64,000 nt of DNA from Gaeumannomyces sp. JS-464 (lineage: Eukaryota > Ascomycota > Sordariomycetes > Magnaporthales > Magnaporthaceae): NCBI GenBank assembly GCA_002197995.1, contig NGZR01000001.1, forward strand, positions 2,232,001-2,296,000. The letters run 5' to 3'. Both the position numbers and the translations under genes were made by a program. Positions 22,967 through 34,534 of the stretch are shown piece after piece; positions within the stretch are counted from its first letter, which is position 1, and every line of letters begins with the position of its first letter. The notes under the pieces were generated by a model. That model ran no database searches. It saw only the letters and a program-made list of their open reading frames with translations, and was not told the origin of the DNA.

Positions 22967-24892
22967 CTCGGCCTGTGATATTGAAGCTGCGCTTCGCGAT
23001 TTGGTGCAGGGGATGGATCTCGATAGGCGGTGGTGAGTGTGATTATGGGTATTGGTCAGAGTTGGCGGATTGAAGTGAGACAGGGAGCGGTGAAATTTGC
23101 AAGGTGTCGATATCTGAGGAGGATGATGTGATGACAACGGGTGGTTGGCCCGTTCGGGTTCCCGGCGTGCTTGCCAGTGGGGGACCCCAGAACGAAATGG
23201 GCGAGGCTCAAACTAAGCTTGTCCACCTCCAAGGTTGCCCAAAGTGAGACAGGCACAACCAAGCCTCCGAGATGGTGTGGGGAGGATGAGCGCGGGTTGT
23301 TCAGCCCAATGGGGATGTCGGAGGAGTTGAGGGCATGCAAGCCCGGTGAGCTGGGCTGAGCAAGTGCGAGGGGCGGCCAATCACCCAATCCAAATTCGGC
23401 GGCCGTCTGTGCTATCTCGGCGGCAAGGGCTGCGCGAGACAATTTCGGATCGGCCGCCAGGATCCAGCGGCCATTGGGTTGGGGTGGGCGATCCGACCTG
23501 GCCGGTTTCGCGGATTGCTCGAGCGACGGGCGGGCAGCCACGCCACCACGCGCGCCTCAACGCCCCAAGCTTCCTCTGCCGTTGAGGTTGCCCTGTCTCG
23601 CCCTGTCTCGACTCTGGCGTCTCCAGCTGCTGCATGCATGCACCGCAACAGTGGAGGCTGCTTGCTGGCGCTGCCTCCGTCCAATCGAGCTCGGGATCAA
23701 ACGAAGCCCAATCGTTGGTCCTTGGCGATGACGCTTTCCGAGGCGCGCGTTTTGCCGGCCGACTTGTTTGCTTGTACCATTCGCGGGCGCTTGCCACACT
23801 GCCTGTGCCCCCTTTTTTTTTTTTTTTTTTTTTTTAAAGACGTGCCTGTGCTGGCTTACTCCAATGCGCAACTACTTTGGTCCTTCTCTCGAATCTGGGC
23901 CGCAGAGAGGGAGAGATGGAGGTACACAGGCAACCACAGCACGGCGCATCTGGGTGGACGGGGATTGTGGTGATGGGAAGCAGGCGAAGGGAGTGTGCTG
24001 CGCATTGTGTGCTATGCGAGATGGGCCGAGACACGCAAGAACAAAGGATAAATAAACAACTGGCCGGCCAACTTACTTGTCCTGTTGGTCTTGTCGCTTG
24101 TCGCAACAAATGTCAGCTGGTGGTGGCTGTTGTCGCACCCTGGTCAAGGCCGCGGTCTGGTCTGGTCGTGTGCAACAACCGCGTGCAGGCTGGAATTGAT
24201 GGCTGGAATCAACCCAATAGGGGCTTTGCCAGCGTCAATGTGGCCGCCGCCTCGTCCGTGTCTGCGGCCTGAACTCTCCCCCAGATAGAGGTTGCCTGGG
24301 GCCTGGGCCTTTTCGCAAACTGCGTCTGGTAAATCGGTGTTGATTTGTTTGGAGTCGCAATGGTTTTGGTCCCCTTATTTTTTTTTTGTTTTTTTTTTGC
24401 TTTGATTCCCGGCACGGTTCTGGGTTCAGTCCCGCTGGCAAGGGCTAAAAGGGACAAGGACGCGTGAACCAGTGCTCAACTGAGCCACGGAACTTGGATG
24501 TAAGCGCCTTCCGAGCAATCAGATCAGTCAAAACGAGAGGCGTTTTTGAGGAATATCAATAAGTAGAGGCAGGTAATTAACGGATACATCAATCAGGTGT
24601 CACCGTCTTGAACCAGGCCGTCCAGCCTTGCGAAACACGGCCGACAGTCGGCAGAGAGGCCTGGGGGGCACGCATCGAATCCTAGATGACCCACACTGTG
24701 GGTGGGCGAGTGGATCGCCCGTGGAGCTGCCAGGCAACTCATGCGTGTGCCGAGGTCCGCTGTGGAAGCGGCCCGGATCCGATTATCACGTCGCGACTTG
24801 TACCTAATCGCTTCCAACTGGAGACCATCCCATCCCATCCATCGACTTGAGAATGTGAGCCGGGCCAGCACACAGCCCAGACCATCTCAGAA
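22967..24892. promoter_or_regulatory. Divergent intergenic region, 1.9 kb
   Basis: This separates ies2 and the Pex14/17-like gene. It holds a poly-T run (23813-23835) and a short tRNA-like, A-tailed element (24376-24497, listed separately). Open frames on both strands lack domains. Confidence 0.5.
24376..24497 (-). mobile_element. Possible tRNA-derived SINE-like element
   Basis: On the minus strand there is a perfect RNA polymerase III A-box, TGGCTCAGTTG (24487-24477). About 85 bases further a short A-tract with C interruptions forms a tail (about 24399-24377). A B-box is not convincing, no target-site duplication was found, and no second copy exists in the window. Confidence 0.25.
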
Positions 24893-26042
24893 ATGGGCGA
24901 CTCCGACAAAAAAGAAACCGAGCCCGTCCCGGTTCCAGAGCCAGAAGAATCTTCGACTCAAGATGCCATCCAGCCAGAATCGCTGCCAACACTAGACGTC
25001 GCGAGGCGTTTCCTCCAGACCGACGAAGTGCGTCGAGCATCGAGAGAGGAGAAGGCGAAATTCCTGAGGACCAAGGGCATCAGCGAAACCGACATCGAGG
25101 CCCTTCTTGACGAAGATGCCAAAGTCGCCGCTTCAGACAGCCTTGCTACAGTGAGTACACGCCTGTTTGCTGCATGCCTTGAAAGGTTCCACCTGACTCC
25201 CACGAAGACACCCACCAAGACAGACGAGCCCCAAGAAGTAGCACCTGCCGTCGCAGCCACCCGGGACAGCGAGATGTCCGCATCCCAACTCCCCGTCCCG
25301 GTCCCAGAACCCGAGCCACGAACAGACCGCGCCCCGATCGTGACGTACCCCGAGTTCCTGACCAGACGCCAACGCGCCCCGCCCCTCATCACCGCCTCGG
25401 GCTTCCTGCAGACGGCCTCAGCCTTCGCCGGCTTCGCAACCCTCATCTACGGCGCCTCGCAGTACGTGCTGGCGCCCATGGTCTCGTCGCTGACCGACGC
25501 GCGAGCCGAGGTGCACGAGCAGGCCGCCCGGGGCCTCGACACGCTCGTCTCCAAGCTCGAGAGACTGTCTCGGAGATCCCGACCGCCACCAAGAACACCG
25601 CCGCCGCCGCCGCCGCCGCCGCGACGCAGCAGGGCGACGACGCGGCCAGCAGCTGCGGTGACCCGACCGAGGTCTTCCACCGCGACATCGGCGTCCAGAC
25701 CGTCACGCCGCCCATGACGCCGGCGCCACGGCAGGAGGCGGACGTGGCCGCCACCCAGGCGCGCCGTGTTCGAACCTGGCGGCGTCGCTCAGGGAGGTCA
25801 ACAGGGGCATCGTTGCGCAGAGCGAAGGATACGGCGTCGTCAAGATGGCGCTGGACATCTTCAAGGACGACCTCGATCACATGTCGCGCCCCTACCCGGG
25901 CCAGTTTGGCTCCGGCTACACGATATACGGCAGCGCGGGCAGGCGCGAGCCCGACGACGAGGTGAAGGCGGTCAAGGAGAATATCAGGAGGGTCAAGGGT
26001 GTCCTGCTAAGTGCAAGGAGCTTCCCGGTGGCTGGTCGATAG
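24893..26042 (+). CDS. Pex14/17-type peroxin (PEX33-like), two frameshifts
   Basis: This is a filamentous-fungal peroxisomal docking protein related to Pex14. The N-terminal Pex14_N-like helix bundle is visible in LDVARRFLQTDEVRRASREE and KAKFLRTKGISETDIEALLD. Around residue 150-200 is the family stretch VTYPEFLTRRQRAPPLITAS followed by one membrane segment (TASAFAGFATLIYGASQYVL). A coiled-coil region follows. Two frameshifts (about 25563 and 25765) are each repaired by one extra base. The last frame gives SLREVNRGIVAQSEGYGVVK and ends PVAGR. A 57-base in-frame stretch at 25151-25207 starts GTGAGT and may be an intron, so length is 364 or 383 residues. Pex14 proper is the alternative. Confidence 0.65.
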
Positions 26043-26516
26043 TCTGGCCTCGCTGTCGTATGACATTGGCGACTGGCCTTTAACGAGAAGTTTTTGTGGA
26101 CGGATAGGCCATATGGAGAGATGCTCACATCTAATATTACACTAGCGACTCATTCCTCATAAATCGGCCCTAATTCCTTTAGAAATCGTCGTCCGTGTAT
26201 GGTACATCATCTATGTGTCTATATCCGGAGAAGGAGCGTGATGGGCTCCGATTCATGTCCTACGGGTATCATACAACCGCATCGTGGCGGCGCTTATCAT
26301 TACAGCGCATGCCCACTGAAAGAGCATGTGTAGAGAGGGATGTGTCGATGCCAACTCTCCACCGAGGGTCCTCGCCTAGTTGATAGAGGTTCGAGACCAG
26401 GTTTCGGAGATGGTCGGCTGGCGCACCATTGCCAGACCCCGAGGTCATTCGAAAGGGCGATGGGGAGATGTCTTAATGTGCACAAGGTCGGCTTCGACGG
26501 TCGAGGTACGCACCCT
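26043..26516. other. Convergent 3' gap
   Basis: 474 bases between convergent genes. No gene, RNA or repeat is recognised. Confidence 0.4.
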
Positions 26517-27416
26517 TTAAGCAAGGGTATTGACAGCCCACTGGTAGCTGCCGAGGAAGATTGCGCCACCGGCGCTGATCCAGGCGACCCTGGGGCCGAT
26601 GCCAGCGAAGAAGGGCCTTATGCCGTGGTCGCGCAGGATGCTCCTCGTGATGGACAGCACCGACTCTCTTTCCCTGCTTAGCATGACGCGCGTCTTGAGC
26701 ACGTCCAGCGGTGTCGTGACGCCCGCCGCAACGGCGCCGCTCAGGCTTCCGTACAGGGCGCTCTCGGCAGCGCCAACGTCGCCGCTCCTGCCATTGTTGC
26801 CGCCGCCACGCCTCCTTCGGCCCCACGCCTTGAGCGCCTCCCACAGCGGGAACTGGATGACGGTGAAGGGCACCTCGCGGAACACGGTGATTCCCCAGCC
26901 GCGGTACAGCTCGCGCCACACGCCGGCGAGCCCGCGGGGGCCGGACCGCAGCGACAGTATGTCGACGAGCGCGGCCGCGGAGCGCCCGCCGTGCTGCCCT
27001 GCCTGCGCGCGCTGCTTGACGACCTCTGTGGGCACGCGCACGGCGCAGGCCGCGATCTCGCCCAGGGACGCGGCCAGCATGTGCGTGACCGCCGCCGGTG
27101 GGGCTTTGCTGCTGATGTCGCCGCCGCCCGCGAGGATGGTGGAGAGCAAGGGCGAGGAGGAGGGCCTGGAGAGAGCGTCCTTGACGCCCTCGTAGGTTAC
27201 GAAGAAGAGCGCGGCGCCGGGCGCGGAGCCGACGACGGCGGAGCCCACGCCGCGGTAGATGCCCCGGAAGCCGCCAGAGGGGAAGAAGCCGGCCGAGGAC
27301 TGCAGGCGCGTCTTGAGGGTATCGAGCGGGAAGAGCGAGAGGTCGACGGTGGTGCCGGCTAGCGCGCCGGCGAGGAGGGCCGTCGTGAACGGTGGGTTCG
27401 GCTGGGGGACCGACAT
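26517..27416 (-). CDS. pet8: Mitochondrial S-adenosylmethionine carrier Pet8
   Basis: A single intact exon encodes 299 residues, the usual mitochondrial-carrier size. The protein imports SAM into the matrix in exchange for S-adenosylhomocysteine and belongs to the SLC25A26 group. The three carrier signatures are visible: [10 protein letters not shown] in repeat 1, [11 protein letters not shown] in repeat 2 and [10 protein letters not shown] in repeat 3. The N-terminus [20 protein letters not shown] and [20 protein letters not shown] in the second half are typical of Pet8/SAMC. There is no frameshift, in contrast to its neighbours. Confidence 0.88.
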   Translation of the reverse strand: MSVPQPNPPFTTALLAGALAGTTVDLSLFPLDTLKTRLQSSAGFFPSGGFRGIYRGVGSAVVGSAPGAALFFVTYEGVKDALSRPSSSPLLSTILAGGGDISSKAPPAAVTHMLAASLGEIAACAVRVPTEVVKQRAQAGQHGGRSAAALVDILSLRSGPRGLAGVWRELYRGWGITVFREVPFTVIQFPLWEALKAWGRRRRGGGNNGRSGDVGAAESALYGSLSGAVAAGVTTPLDVLKTRVMLSRERESVLSITRSILRDHGIRPFFAGIGPRVAWISAGGAIFLGSYQWAVNTLA

Positions 27417-28071
27417 TGTCGCGAGAAGGGCTGTGCGCCTTCGCAGGAGTGAGGGCGAGGGAGTGGCCGGAGGGCTCGGGACGGGACCGGAGGGGACTCC
27501 GAGGTGACGAGTGGTGGGATGCGCGGATGTGGCCGGGGCCTGTGGGTTTGCTACCGGCGCGCGGGCAGCATGGTTTTGGGATCAAGGTCCTCGACTGGCT
27601 CCTCTGAAGACAGAGGCGGCGAGGGTTATGTGGACAGCAAGATTTGCTATCAAGGTGGGATCGAGAGGCGGGCGGGCGCCCCAAATGTGGAATTTTTGAG
27701 CGGAGTCGCCGAGCTCGGCCTAGGCAGTCCCGATCTCCGAGATCATGGGCGGTTCACAGGGAAGACGTCCAGCGGCTCGGAGAAGTCGGAAATGGATGGC
27801 CCATCATTGAGATTCCCAATTGAACGCTGTGACAACAGCCAGAATATTCGTCTCCCAACCTCCAAGTCCCTCGCTCCCTTCAATGGGAGCTCCTTCCCTC
27901 GATGACGATATCGGGCCACAGCTCCCTAGATCGTGCCCCACCGGAATCCACTCAATCGTGGGGAGCTTGGATGTCTACCTAAGCTTCAAGGGTCCAGCGT
28001 CGCCATGCAAAACCAGACCAAGCCACTGGCTTCAGTCAACATAGTGCAAGACAGCACAATCGTAGGATGGA
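27417..28071. promoter_or_regulatory. Divergent intergenic region pet8 / TilS-like
   Basis: 655 bases between divergent starts, presumably holding both promoters. No repeat or RNA gene is recognised. Confidence 0.4.
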
Positions 28072-30431
28072 ATGCGGGCAATACCGCCTGTCCTCACGGG
28101 CGCCCGGCCCATCGGGGTCGCCGAGTTCAAGGAGGCGGTTGAGGCCATCTGCCGCCCCCGATTTCCGAACCCGCTGTCGACCAAGGCCAAGAACCGCCCG
28201 GCCCCTGTTGGTAAGGGCCGATTCCGTAGTGTAATGTGCCCGCGGGCTCGTGCTGACCCTCCATCGCAGCTCTGGCCATAAGCGGGCGTCGACTCCATGG
28301 CCATGGCCTACCTGTGCAACGAGACCCTTCGGCAATCCCGCGGCTTCGAGGGCTGGCGCGTGGCAGACAACCCCGTCGACTACTTCATCGCCATCACCAT
28401 CGACCATGGCTATCGCGAAAACAGCGCCCAGGAGGCTGCCCGAGTGTCGGCCCTGCTGAGGAAGTACCCGACCTTCCGGATCGCCGAGCCGAGCCGCATA
28501 CACTGGAGGAAGCTCCTCAGGAGGCCGGGCTACTTCCCCTCGGCCAAGGAGGCGCGCGAGATGCTCCGCGAGCTGCCCAACTTCGAGACCGTCGCCCGCG
28601 AGCAGCGCTTCCAGATCTTCGCCCGCCGCATGCAAATCCGCAACGCCGTCTCTATGTTTCTCGCCCACCACGAGGACGACCAGTACGAGACGGTGCTGAT
28701 GCGCCTGCTCAACTACCCCAGCCCCCGCGGGCTCATGGGCATCCCGCCAGCCGGGGACATGCCCCACATCGACAAGATCTTCGGCTCCCACGCGAGCGGC
28801 TTCATCGATGATCAGCTCTCTAGTAATCCGATATACCGCATGACAATGCTGTCGGACGAGCGGAGAGAGATCCAGGAAGCCCTGAAGTCCGAGATGGCTA
28901 TGGACTGGGAAGAGCTTGAACGAGAGCTGCGCGACGGGACGGACAGTGACCTTGATCCTCTCGGGGTCGCGTCGCTAGACTTTACGCCAGGCCGCCGTCT
29001 GGGCATGCATTCCCGTCATGCTCCTCTCGACATTGCTCCATGTCCAGTCGAGGACGGTGGGGCCATGATATATCGACCACTACTAGGGTTCTCCAAGGAC
29101 CGCCTCGTGGCCACTTGCGTCCACAATGAGGTCCCCTGGTTCGAGGATGAGAGCAACAAAGACGCAACGCTCACCCAGCGCAACGCCCTAAGGCACCTGG
29201 TGCAAACCTATACCTTGCCAGTTGCGCTACAAAAGCCCGCTGTTCTAGCCCTCTCCAAAAGGTGTCGGACGAAGTATGAGGCCCAGCAGGCAGAAGCCTC
29301 ACGGCTATTACAGCGGACAGACCTGTTCGACTTTCAGCCCAACGCAGGCACGATCGTCGTAAAGCTCCCCGAGCTCGCCATGCCGAGGCCCCGGCGGGGA
29401 TCGTCCATCTACGCTGCCCGAGGGGTCCAGGGTCGTCTGAAGCACCTGAGGACAGTCGCCGGGCTTCTTATCCAGAAGCTGCTACGGATCGCCTCGCCAA
29501 TGCCCGTAGTGACCACACTCGACAATATGCAGCCCTTTATAAGCCGATTATTCCCCTCCCTAGCGTCGCCCACAGAAGGGACGGCGGTCCCGGACTCGGC
29601 GCAAGCGTTCGTTCTAAACCACGTCCACTTCACCCCCCTATTCCAGGAAACAGAGGACGGCAGTAAGGAGCTACACTGGCGGCTGGCGCGGGCACCACAT
29701 ATCTCACCCCGCGCCAGCGCTTCCCCGTTCTCGTATACGACATGCTTTTGCGCTATCTTGAGCCGCTATGGTGGCGGCCTCGCTCGGACATGAAGCTCTC
29801 TAGCAAGAGTCAGAAACACTACCGTTTCCGCCCCTACGACGGAGGCCGCTTCTGGGTCAACATAGTGCACCGGCTTCCCAATCGCATCCTGGTTGGGCCC
29901 CTCGAGGTGGGCCACCTGAGGCAGTTCCGCGAGCAGCTGCCCAATGATGGTGAGCGCAAGAGGCTGGATGGGCTGCTGCGCCGGTACGCGCCTGGAAAGG
30001 TGCGCTGGACGCTCCCCGCCATCTACGCGCTCGGGTCCGTCGACTGGGCCCTGCGTGAGCCCGACCTGTCGGACACAGACATGTCGCCCCATAGGCAGAT
30101 GGACACATGGTCCCGGGTGTGGGACGAGGAGAACGCGAACATCAACTTGGTCGCCATCCCCACGCTGGGCGTGCATCTCCAGGGGATTGACCAGTGGATA
30201 AAGTGGGAGATTCGATTCCGCAAGGTCGGCACGGAGGTTCAGAACCGCGTCGAGGCCTGCGAGCTGCAAAGGCTGGACAAGGCCATATCCTCGCTCCGTC
30301 GCAAGGCACCTCCAGACGAGCAGCGCTCCGCAAGAAACGATGACCTGCTGTCAGACGTGGACGTCAATAAATCGGCGCTCTGTACGACAGCCGAGGATAT
30401 CAATTACAGGAAAGCCATGCGTGTAACTTGA
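28072..30431 (+). CDS. TilS/MesJ-like PP-loop ATPase (tRNA(Ile)-lysidine synthase-like)
   Basis: Bacterial TilS makes lysidine at the wobble base of tRNA(Ile)CAU. Fungi keep a nuclear gene of this PP-loop family whose role is not settled; a mitochondrial role is an inference. Exon 1 is 28072-28210, then a 59-base intron (28211-28269), then 28270-30431. The PP-loop reads ALAISG-x-VDSMAMA across the exon 2 start, followed by ITIDHGYRENSAQEA and HHEDDQYETVLMRLL, the classical TilS motifs. Further on come IYRPLLGFSKDRL and DESNKDATLTQRN. Two frameshifts occur: at the PP-loop G-run (28284-28287, two bases missing relative to SGGVDS) and near 29697 (one base). The product would be about 767 residues. 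Confidence 0.8.
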
Positions 30432-31163
30432 GGCTGGGTACGACGGCTACTGTAATTCTTTTCTGTCCGTGGGAAGCGTGGGGAGCGTGGGAAGTTGGCG
30501 ACACAATGGTGATTTTGGGTAGTCATTCTTTTTGTCCGCTTCTCCTGAGATAGGTTCTGTACGCGACACCAACCACTGTGATCAACAAAACTATATAGAA
30601 TATATCGCGCAGCAGACCTTGGCTTGCGTGTATAAGGCAGGTGGGTTTTGAGCCCACATCTGATATTCAAGCGTTCTGCTGCTCTCATTGCCGACTTACC
30701 ACTAAACGCCTCGAATAGCGCACGTGGACAGCTGCCAATCACCAGGAACCAGGGGCAGATGCAACCTGCAGATGCATGCCCCGCTGCCGAGTACCACCGC
30801 CATAGCCGCCAGACCTACTCCTGACAGCACGTGCGTCCGTGTTCCCAAAGACCACCTACCGAGATCACAATCTCGGGGGCTGAAAGCGGATCGGTGGACT
30901 TGTGCGGACTGTCGTCTTTGTGGCACCAACCGGGTCTCAGCTGAACAAGTCGGGTCGCCGTCGTAGCGAGGGTTCATTAAAAGCATGCCCTCCCCCTCAT
31001 GGAGGGAAGGCGAGCCATACCCGAGTGCGAGCTCGGCAGCTCGGCGACAACGCGCGCTTTCCCCTACGGCCTGCCGCTACTGCTGCTCTTCTTCGTCACC
31101 ACCGTCTCCCTCCTGAGCCTCCCCTACGAGCAGCTGCTCGCGACGACGACGACGACGACGACC
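30432..31163. other. Intergenic region with tRNA-like remnant
   Basis: 732 bases between two genes on the same strand. The only structure seen is a tRNA-like T-arm on the minus strand (30634-30712). The acid phosphatase promoter must lie here. An in-frame upstream ATG at 30999 could extend that gene. Confidence 0.45.
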
Positions 31164-32783
31164 ATGTGGGCCAATCCCGCCGTGCTGCTTGCTTCGGCGA
31201 CGGTAGCAGCGGCAGCGGCAACGGTGGACCGGAGCTGGCACGCGTCGGGCCAGACGCCGTACAACAACCTCAGCGGCGTCGTCGGCGGGGTCGGGGTGCC
31301 CCAAATTTCGTGTTTGAGCCATCGGGCGACTGGGAGGACGGCACGTCCAACTGGTGCAACATGCCACATGTCCGGCCTGGCGAGTACGTGCGGCCGTCGA
31401 GCGAGTTTGAGCTCAAGTACGTCGAGGTGGTAGGTTCCTTTCGTTGCTCTGGACGGACAGCATCTTATCAAGAGGTGGATTTGTGCGGAAAGTATTTTGA
31501 GAATAACGGATGACCTTTTACTAAAACCCCCATAGATCCACCGCCACCACAAGAGAACTCCCTACTCGTCCAACGCGTTCCCGGTAGAGTCGTACCGCTG
31601 GGACTGCGACGATCAAGGCCTCTTCTTCTACGGCCAGCCCTTGCCTTCCTCCACCTCCGGCCGCTCCTCGGCGCAGGCGTATTGGCAAGGCACCATCTCC
31701 CCCGTGAACCCCTTCGTGCCGTCCGGCTGGGTCGGGACGTGCCAGTTCCCGCAGATCACGGCGGGCGGGCTCGACGACTCGTTCCGGCACGGCGTGGACC
31801 TGTATGCCGTTTACCACGACCTTCTCGGCTTCCTCCCCGCCCGCTCCGGCGACGCATGGCGCTCCAGGGTGCAGTACCGCGTGACCCAGAACGTCATCAC
31901 GAGCCAGGTGGCCGGCATGCTGGTCGCGGGCATGTGGCAGCCCAAAGCCCCCGTCCCGCTGCTGATCCAGGCCGCCGGTATCGACAGCCTCGAGCCGCAG
32001 TATTCGTGTCCCGCCGCCGCGGCCGCCTTTTCGCGCATCCAGACCCCTGCGGCCGACGCAGCCTGGGCCGCGCACTTGTCTGCAGCCGCGCCGCTGTACG
32101 CCCAACTGGACGACATTTCGGGCGTCCCTGCCTCGGACGCCGGGTTCCACAAGAGCCTGGACCACTACTACGACAACCTCTCGGCGCGCCAGTGCCACGC
32201 CAAGGCGCTGCCGTGCAAGCTCGTTTCCGGCGGCGGCGGTGGAGGCCTTGTAAACGACACGTCCCGCTGCGTCGACCAGGCGCTCGCGGACCGGGTTTAC
32301 AGGTTCGGGCACTGGGAGTACGCGCACGTGTACCGTGGGTCGCGCGAGGGCTTGGGCGCCGCCGCCGCCAGCATCGGCGTCTGGGTCGCCGAGCTGGCCG
32401 CGCACCTGCGCGAGGCTGCCGCCACCGGGGGTTGCAAGCGGCGGGGCGGCGCCGGGGCCGGCGGCGTCATCTACCGGCACAACGTGGCGCACGACGGGTC
32501 CGTCAGCAGGCTGCTGTCGGTGCTGCAGCTCGACGAGATGGTCTGGCCGGGCATGGGCGCCGAGGTTGTCTTTGAGCTGTGGAGGCGCAAGGGCGAGGTC
32601 GCGGCTGGCGGGGGGTACTTCGTCCGGACCCTGTTCAGTGGCAAGGTGCTAAAGTCGGCCAGCCCGGCTCTGGGGACCATGGATATGGTGCCGTTGGACA
32701 CGCTGCTCGAGTATTTCGATGGACTGGTCGGGGCTAGGGCCAGCTTGATTATGGACAAGTGCAGCGGCCACATACCGCTTTGA
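31164..32783 (+). CDS. Secreted histidine acid phosphatase family protein
   Basis: A branch-2 histidine phosphatase of the acid phosphatase group, about 504 residues. Exon 1 is 31164-31429, then a 106-base intron (31430-31535), then exon 2 is 31536-32783. An ATG at 31164 gives a signal-peptide-like start (MWANPAVLLASATVAAAAAT); the in-frame ATG at 30999 would add a hydrophobic anchor instead. The catalytic signature appears as RHHKRTP (residues 92-98), a variant of RHGxRxP. The second catalytic motif HD is at about 408-409 in RHNVAHDGSV. One frameshift in exon 1 (about 31297), repaired by one base, joins NNLSGVVGGVG to APNFVFEPSGDWEDG. The substrate is unknown; the closest named relatives are lysosomal acid phosphatase and xylosyl phosphatase types. 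Confidence 0.78.
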
Positions 32784-32956
32784 GGCGAGCTTTGGGGTTG
32801 ATATGCGACTAGGTAGTGTGCAGTATTGGCGGATCTGGATTGCAAAGGCGGCGGCTACCGCACGTTTGACCAGGGAGGTAGGAATTAGTGCCCCTTTAAT
32901 TTTCGGGACTATTGGTTTTAAGGCTACATAGGACAACATATACCCACCTGATACTG
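32784..32956. other. Short convergent 3' gap
   Basis: 173 bases separate the stop codons of the acid phosphatase and BET4. No terminator-like element is recognised. Confidence 0.4.
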
Positions 32957-34534
32957 CTAGCCGAGGCCATGTTCTTTTCTGGCGTCCGCCCACCTCCCTC
33001 TCCTCATGGGGTCAAGCTCCTCCAGCTTCCCGAGCCACTCTCTCAGCTGGCCCAGCTCTTCGCCCGTCAGCTTCCGACTGTCTACCCTGGACAGGGCGAC
33101 TGTGTACTCCACGAGAGCTTCATACAGCCACTTGATGTCGTCGTAGTCCTCGAGTAGGTCCTTGATATCGTCCATTTCTCGGTTGACGTAGGCAACCCTC
33201 TCTGCCGTGGATAGGTTGGGCGCCATGGACTCGCTGCCAAGCGTGTTGAAGACGTTGAGCATGAGAAACTGATGATAGTACCAGAGAGACTGGTCCTCCG
33301 GCCCGACGTTTAGCGCGTCCCGGATGAGCTTCAGCTCTGTATATCCACAACACAGTCAGCACCGGCGTGGCCGACAAATCTCCCAATACTGTCGCCATGG
33401 TCTGTTTGCTTACCGTCGTCAAGGAATTCCTTCCTTTCCGCGTCTCCAGCCCCTGCTCCTTCAAGAGCCGGGGTATGAGCTTGCTCCGGTTGTGCCAGGC
33501 GGAGAAATTGGAAAGGTCGACGCGGATCATCTTGGTGGTGTATTCAAATTCGGCTGGGACCAGGCTCTTGCCGGCGAGATCTGCGCTCTCGAGCTTGGCG
33601 ACGACGTGCCGGCGGTAGCCCCACGCGTGGAAGTTGCGCCGATCCCTGGTCAACATCTTGCCGACCAGCCCAAGCTCTTCCTCCCATATGCGACGCGCGA
33701 CGGGCAGGTCGAGACGCTGGACGGCTTGCTGGAGCACCCAAAGGCGGTAGTTCCAGATCCAGTAGCACTTGGGGAACTCCATCAACAGCGGGATGGTAAA
33801 GGCAAGCTCAGACCGCAGTATCTCTTGGTCTTTGACCTTGTCCTCGCCGTCGCCATCCCCAGGGCCGGTGCTCGAGCCGGCAGCGTCCTCAGCTGTAGTA
33901 CCACTCGACCCAGTCGTCTGGGAGGCGCGGGTGGGAGGGGTCGTGGTCGATGAAGAGGCCGAGGAGGCGGCGGAAGACGTTGTGGTAGTGGACGTCCGAG
34001 AAGAACTCGGCGACGCCCTCGAGGGCGAGTAGCCAGCCGAGGGCGCGGACAACAATCCAGAGATTAGCAAGCGTCTGCGGTCGTTCCATATTGAGTAGTA
34101 CTCCGGGTTGAGTTTGAGCAGGCGCGAGGTGAGCAGGAAGACGTCGGGCCCCTGGTTGCGGTGCGCGAGCTGTTGGGGTTTTGTTGGCAAGGCGATCGTC
34201 AATGCAACGCCATGGGTGTTAGCCAAGCGGCGGGTGTGCTGCGCCGGGACGCGGACCAGGGGGGCCGTGTTGGGGCTGTTGGCGGCGCCAGCCAGCGGGC
34301 ACGCACCTCGGTCCTCAGCTGGGCCTCGAGGTCGCGGTATTTCTTGATCTTGTCGGCTTCCTGGAGCCTCTGCTCTTCGGTGCGAGGTCGGACCGAGCGG
34401 CTCACACCGTGCTTTGACGCGGAGCGACCTCAGCAAACAGTTCAGGGATGGTGCCAAGTGCGAGCGCACCCAAGGAATGCGCAGACGGCCGCGTGCGCTG
34501 GATCGGGGAAGGAGAGGGCACGTACGCTCGCCAT
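32957..34534 (-). CDS. bet4: Rab geranylgeranyltransferase alpha subunit Bet4
   Basis: Bet4 forms, with Bet2, the type II geranylgeranyltransferase that prenylates Rab GTPases. Exon 1 is only nine bases (34534-34526, M-A-S), then 34411-34307, 34169-33414 and 33336-32957. The start becomes MASHGVSRSVRPRTEEQRLQ, which matches the family. Prenyltransferase alpha repeats are clear: NPEYYSIWNDRRR, FPKCYWIWNYRLWVL, RRNFHAWGYRRHVV and NFSAWHNRSKL, then SLWYYHQFL in exon 4. A Ser/Thr-rich insert of about 60 residues lies between repeats 1 and 2 (33850-34060). One frameshift near 33450, repaired by one G, restores the phase of intron 3. Confidence 0.87.

Noticed and set aside
26385..26420. GGTTCGAGACC resembling a tRNA B-box
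   Set aside because: The flanking bases do not form a T-stem and no A-box lies upstream.
33889..34089. Protein-like alternative frame inside the Bet4 insert
   Set aside because: The Ser/Thr-rich frame is continuous with the conserved Bet4 repeats on both sides, so the hydrophobic frame is a shadow of it.
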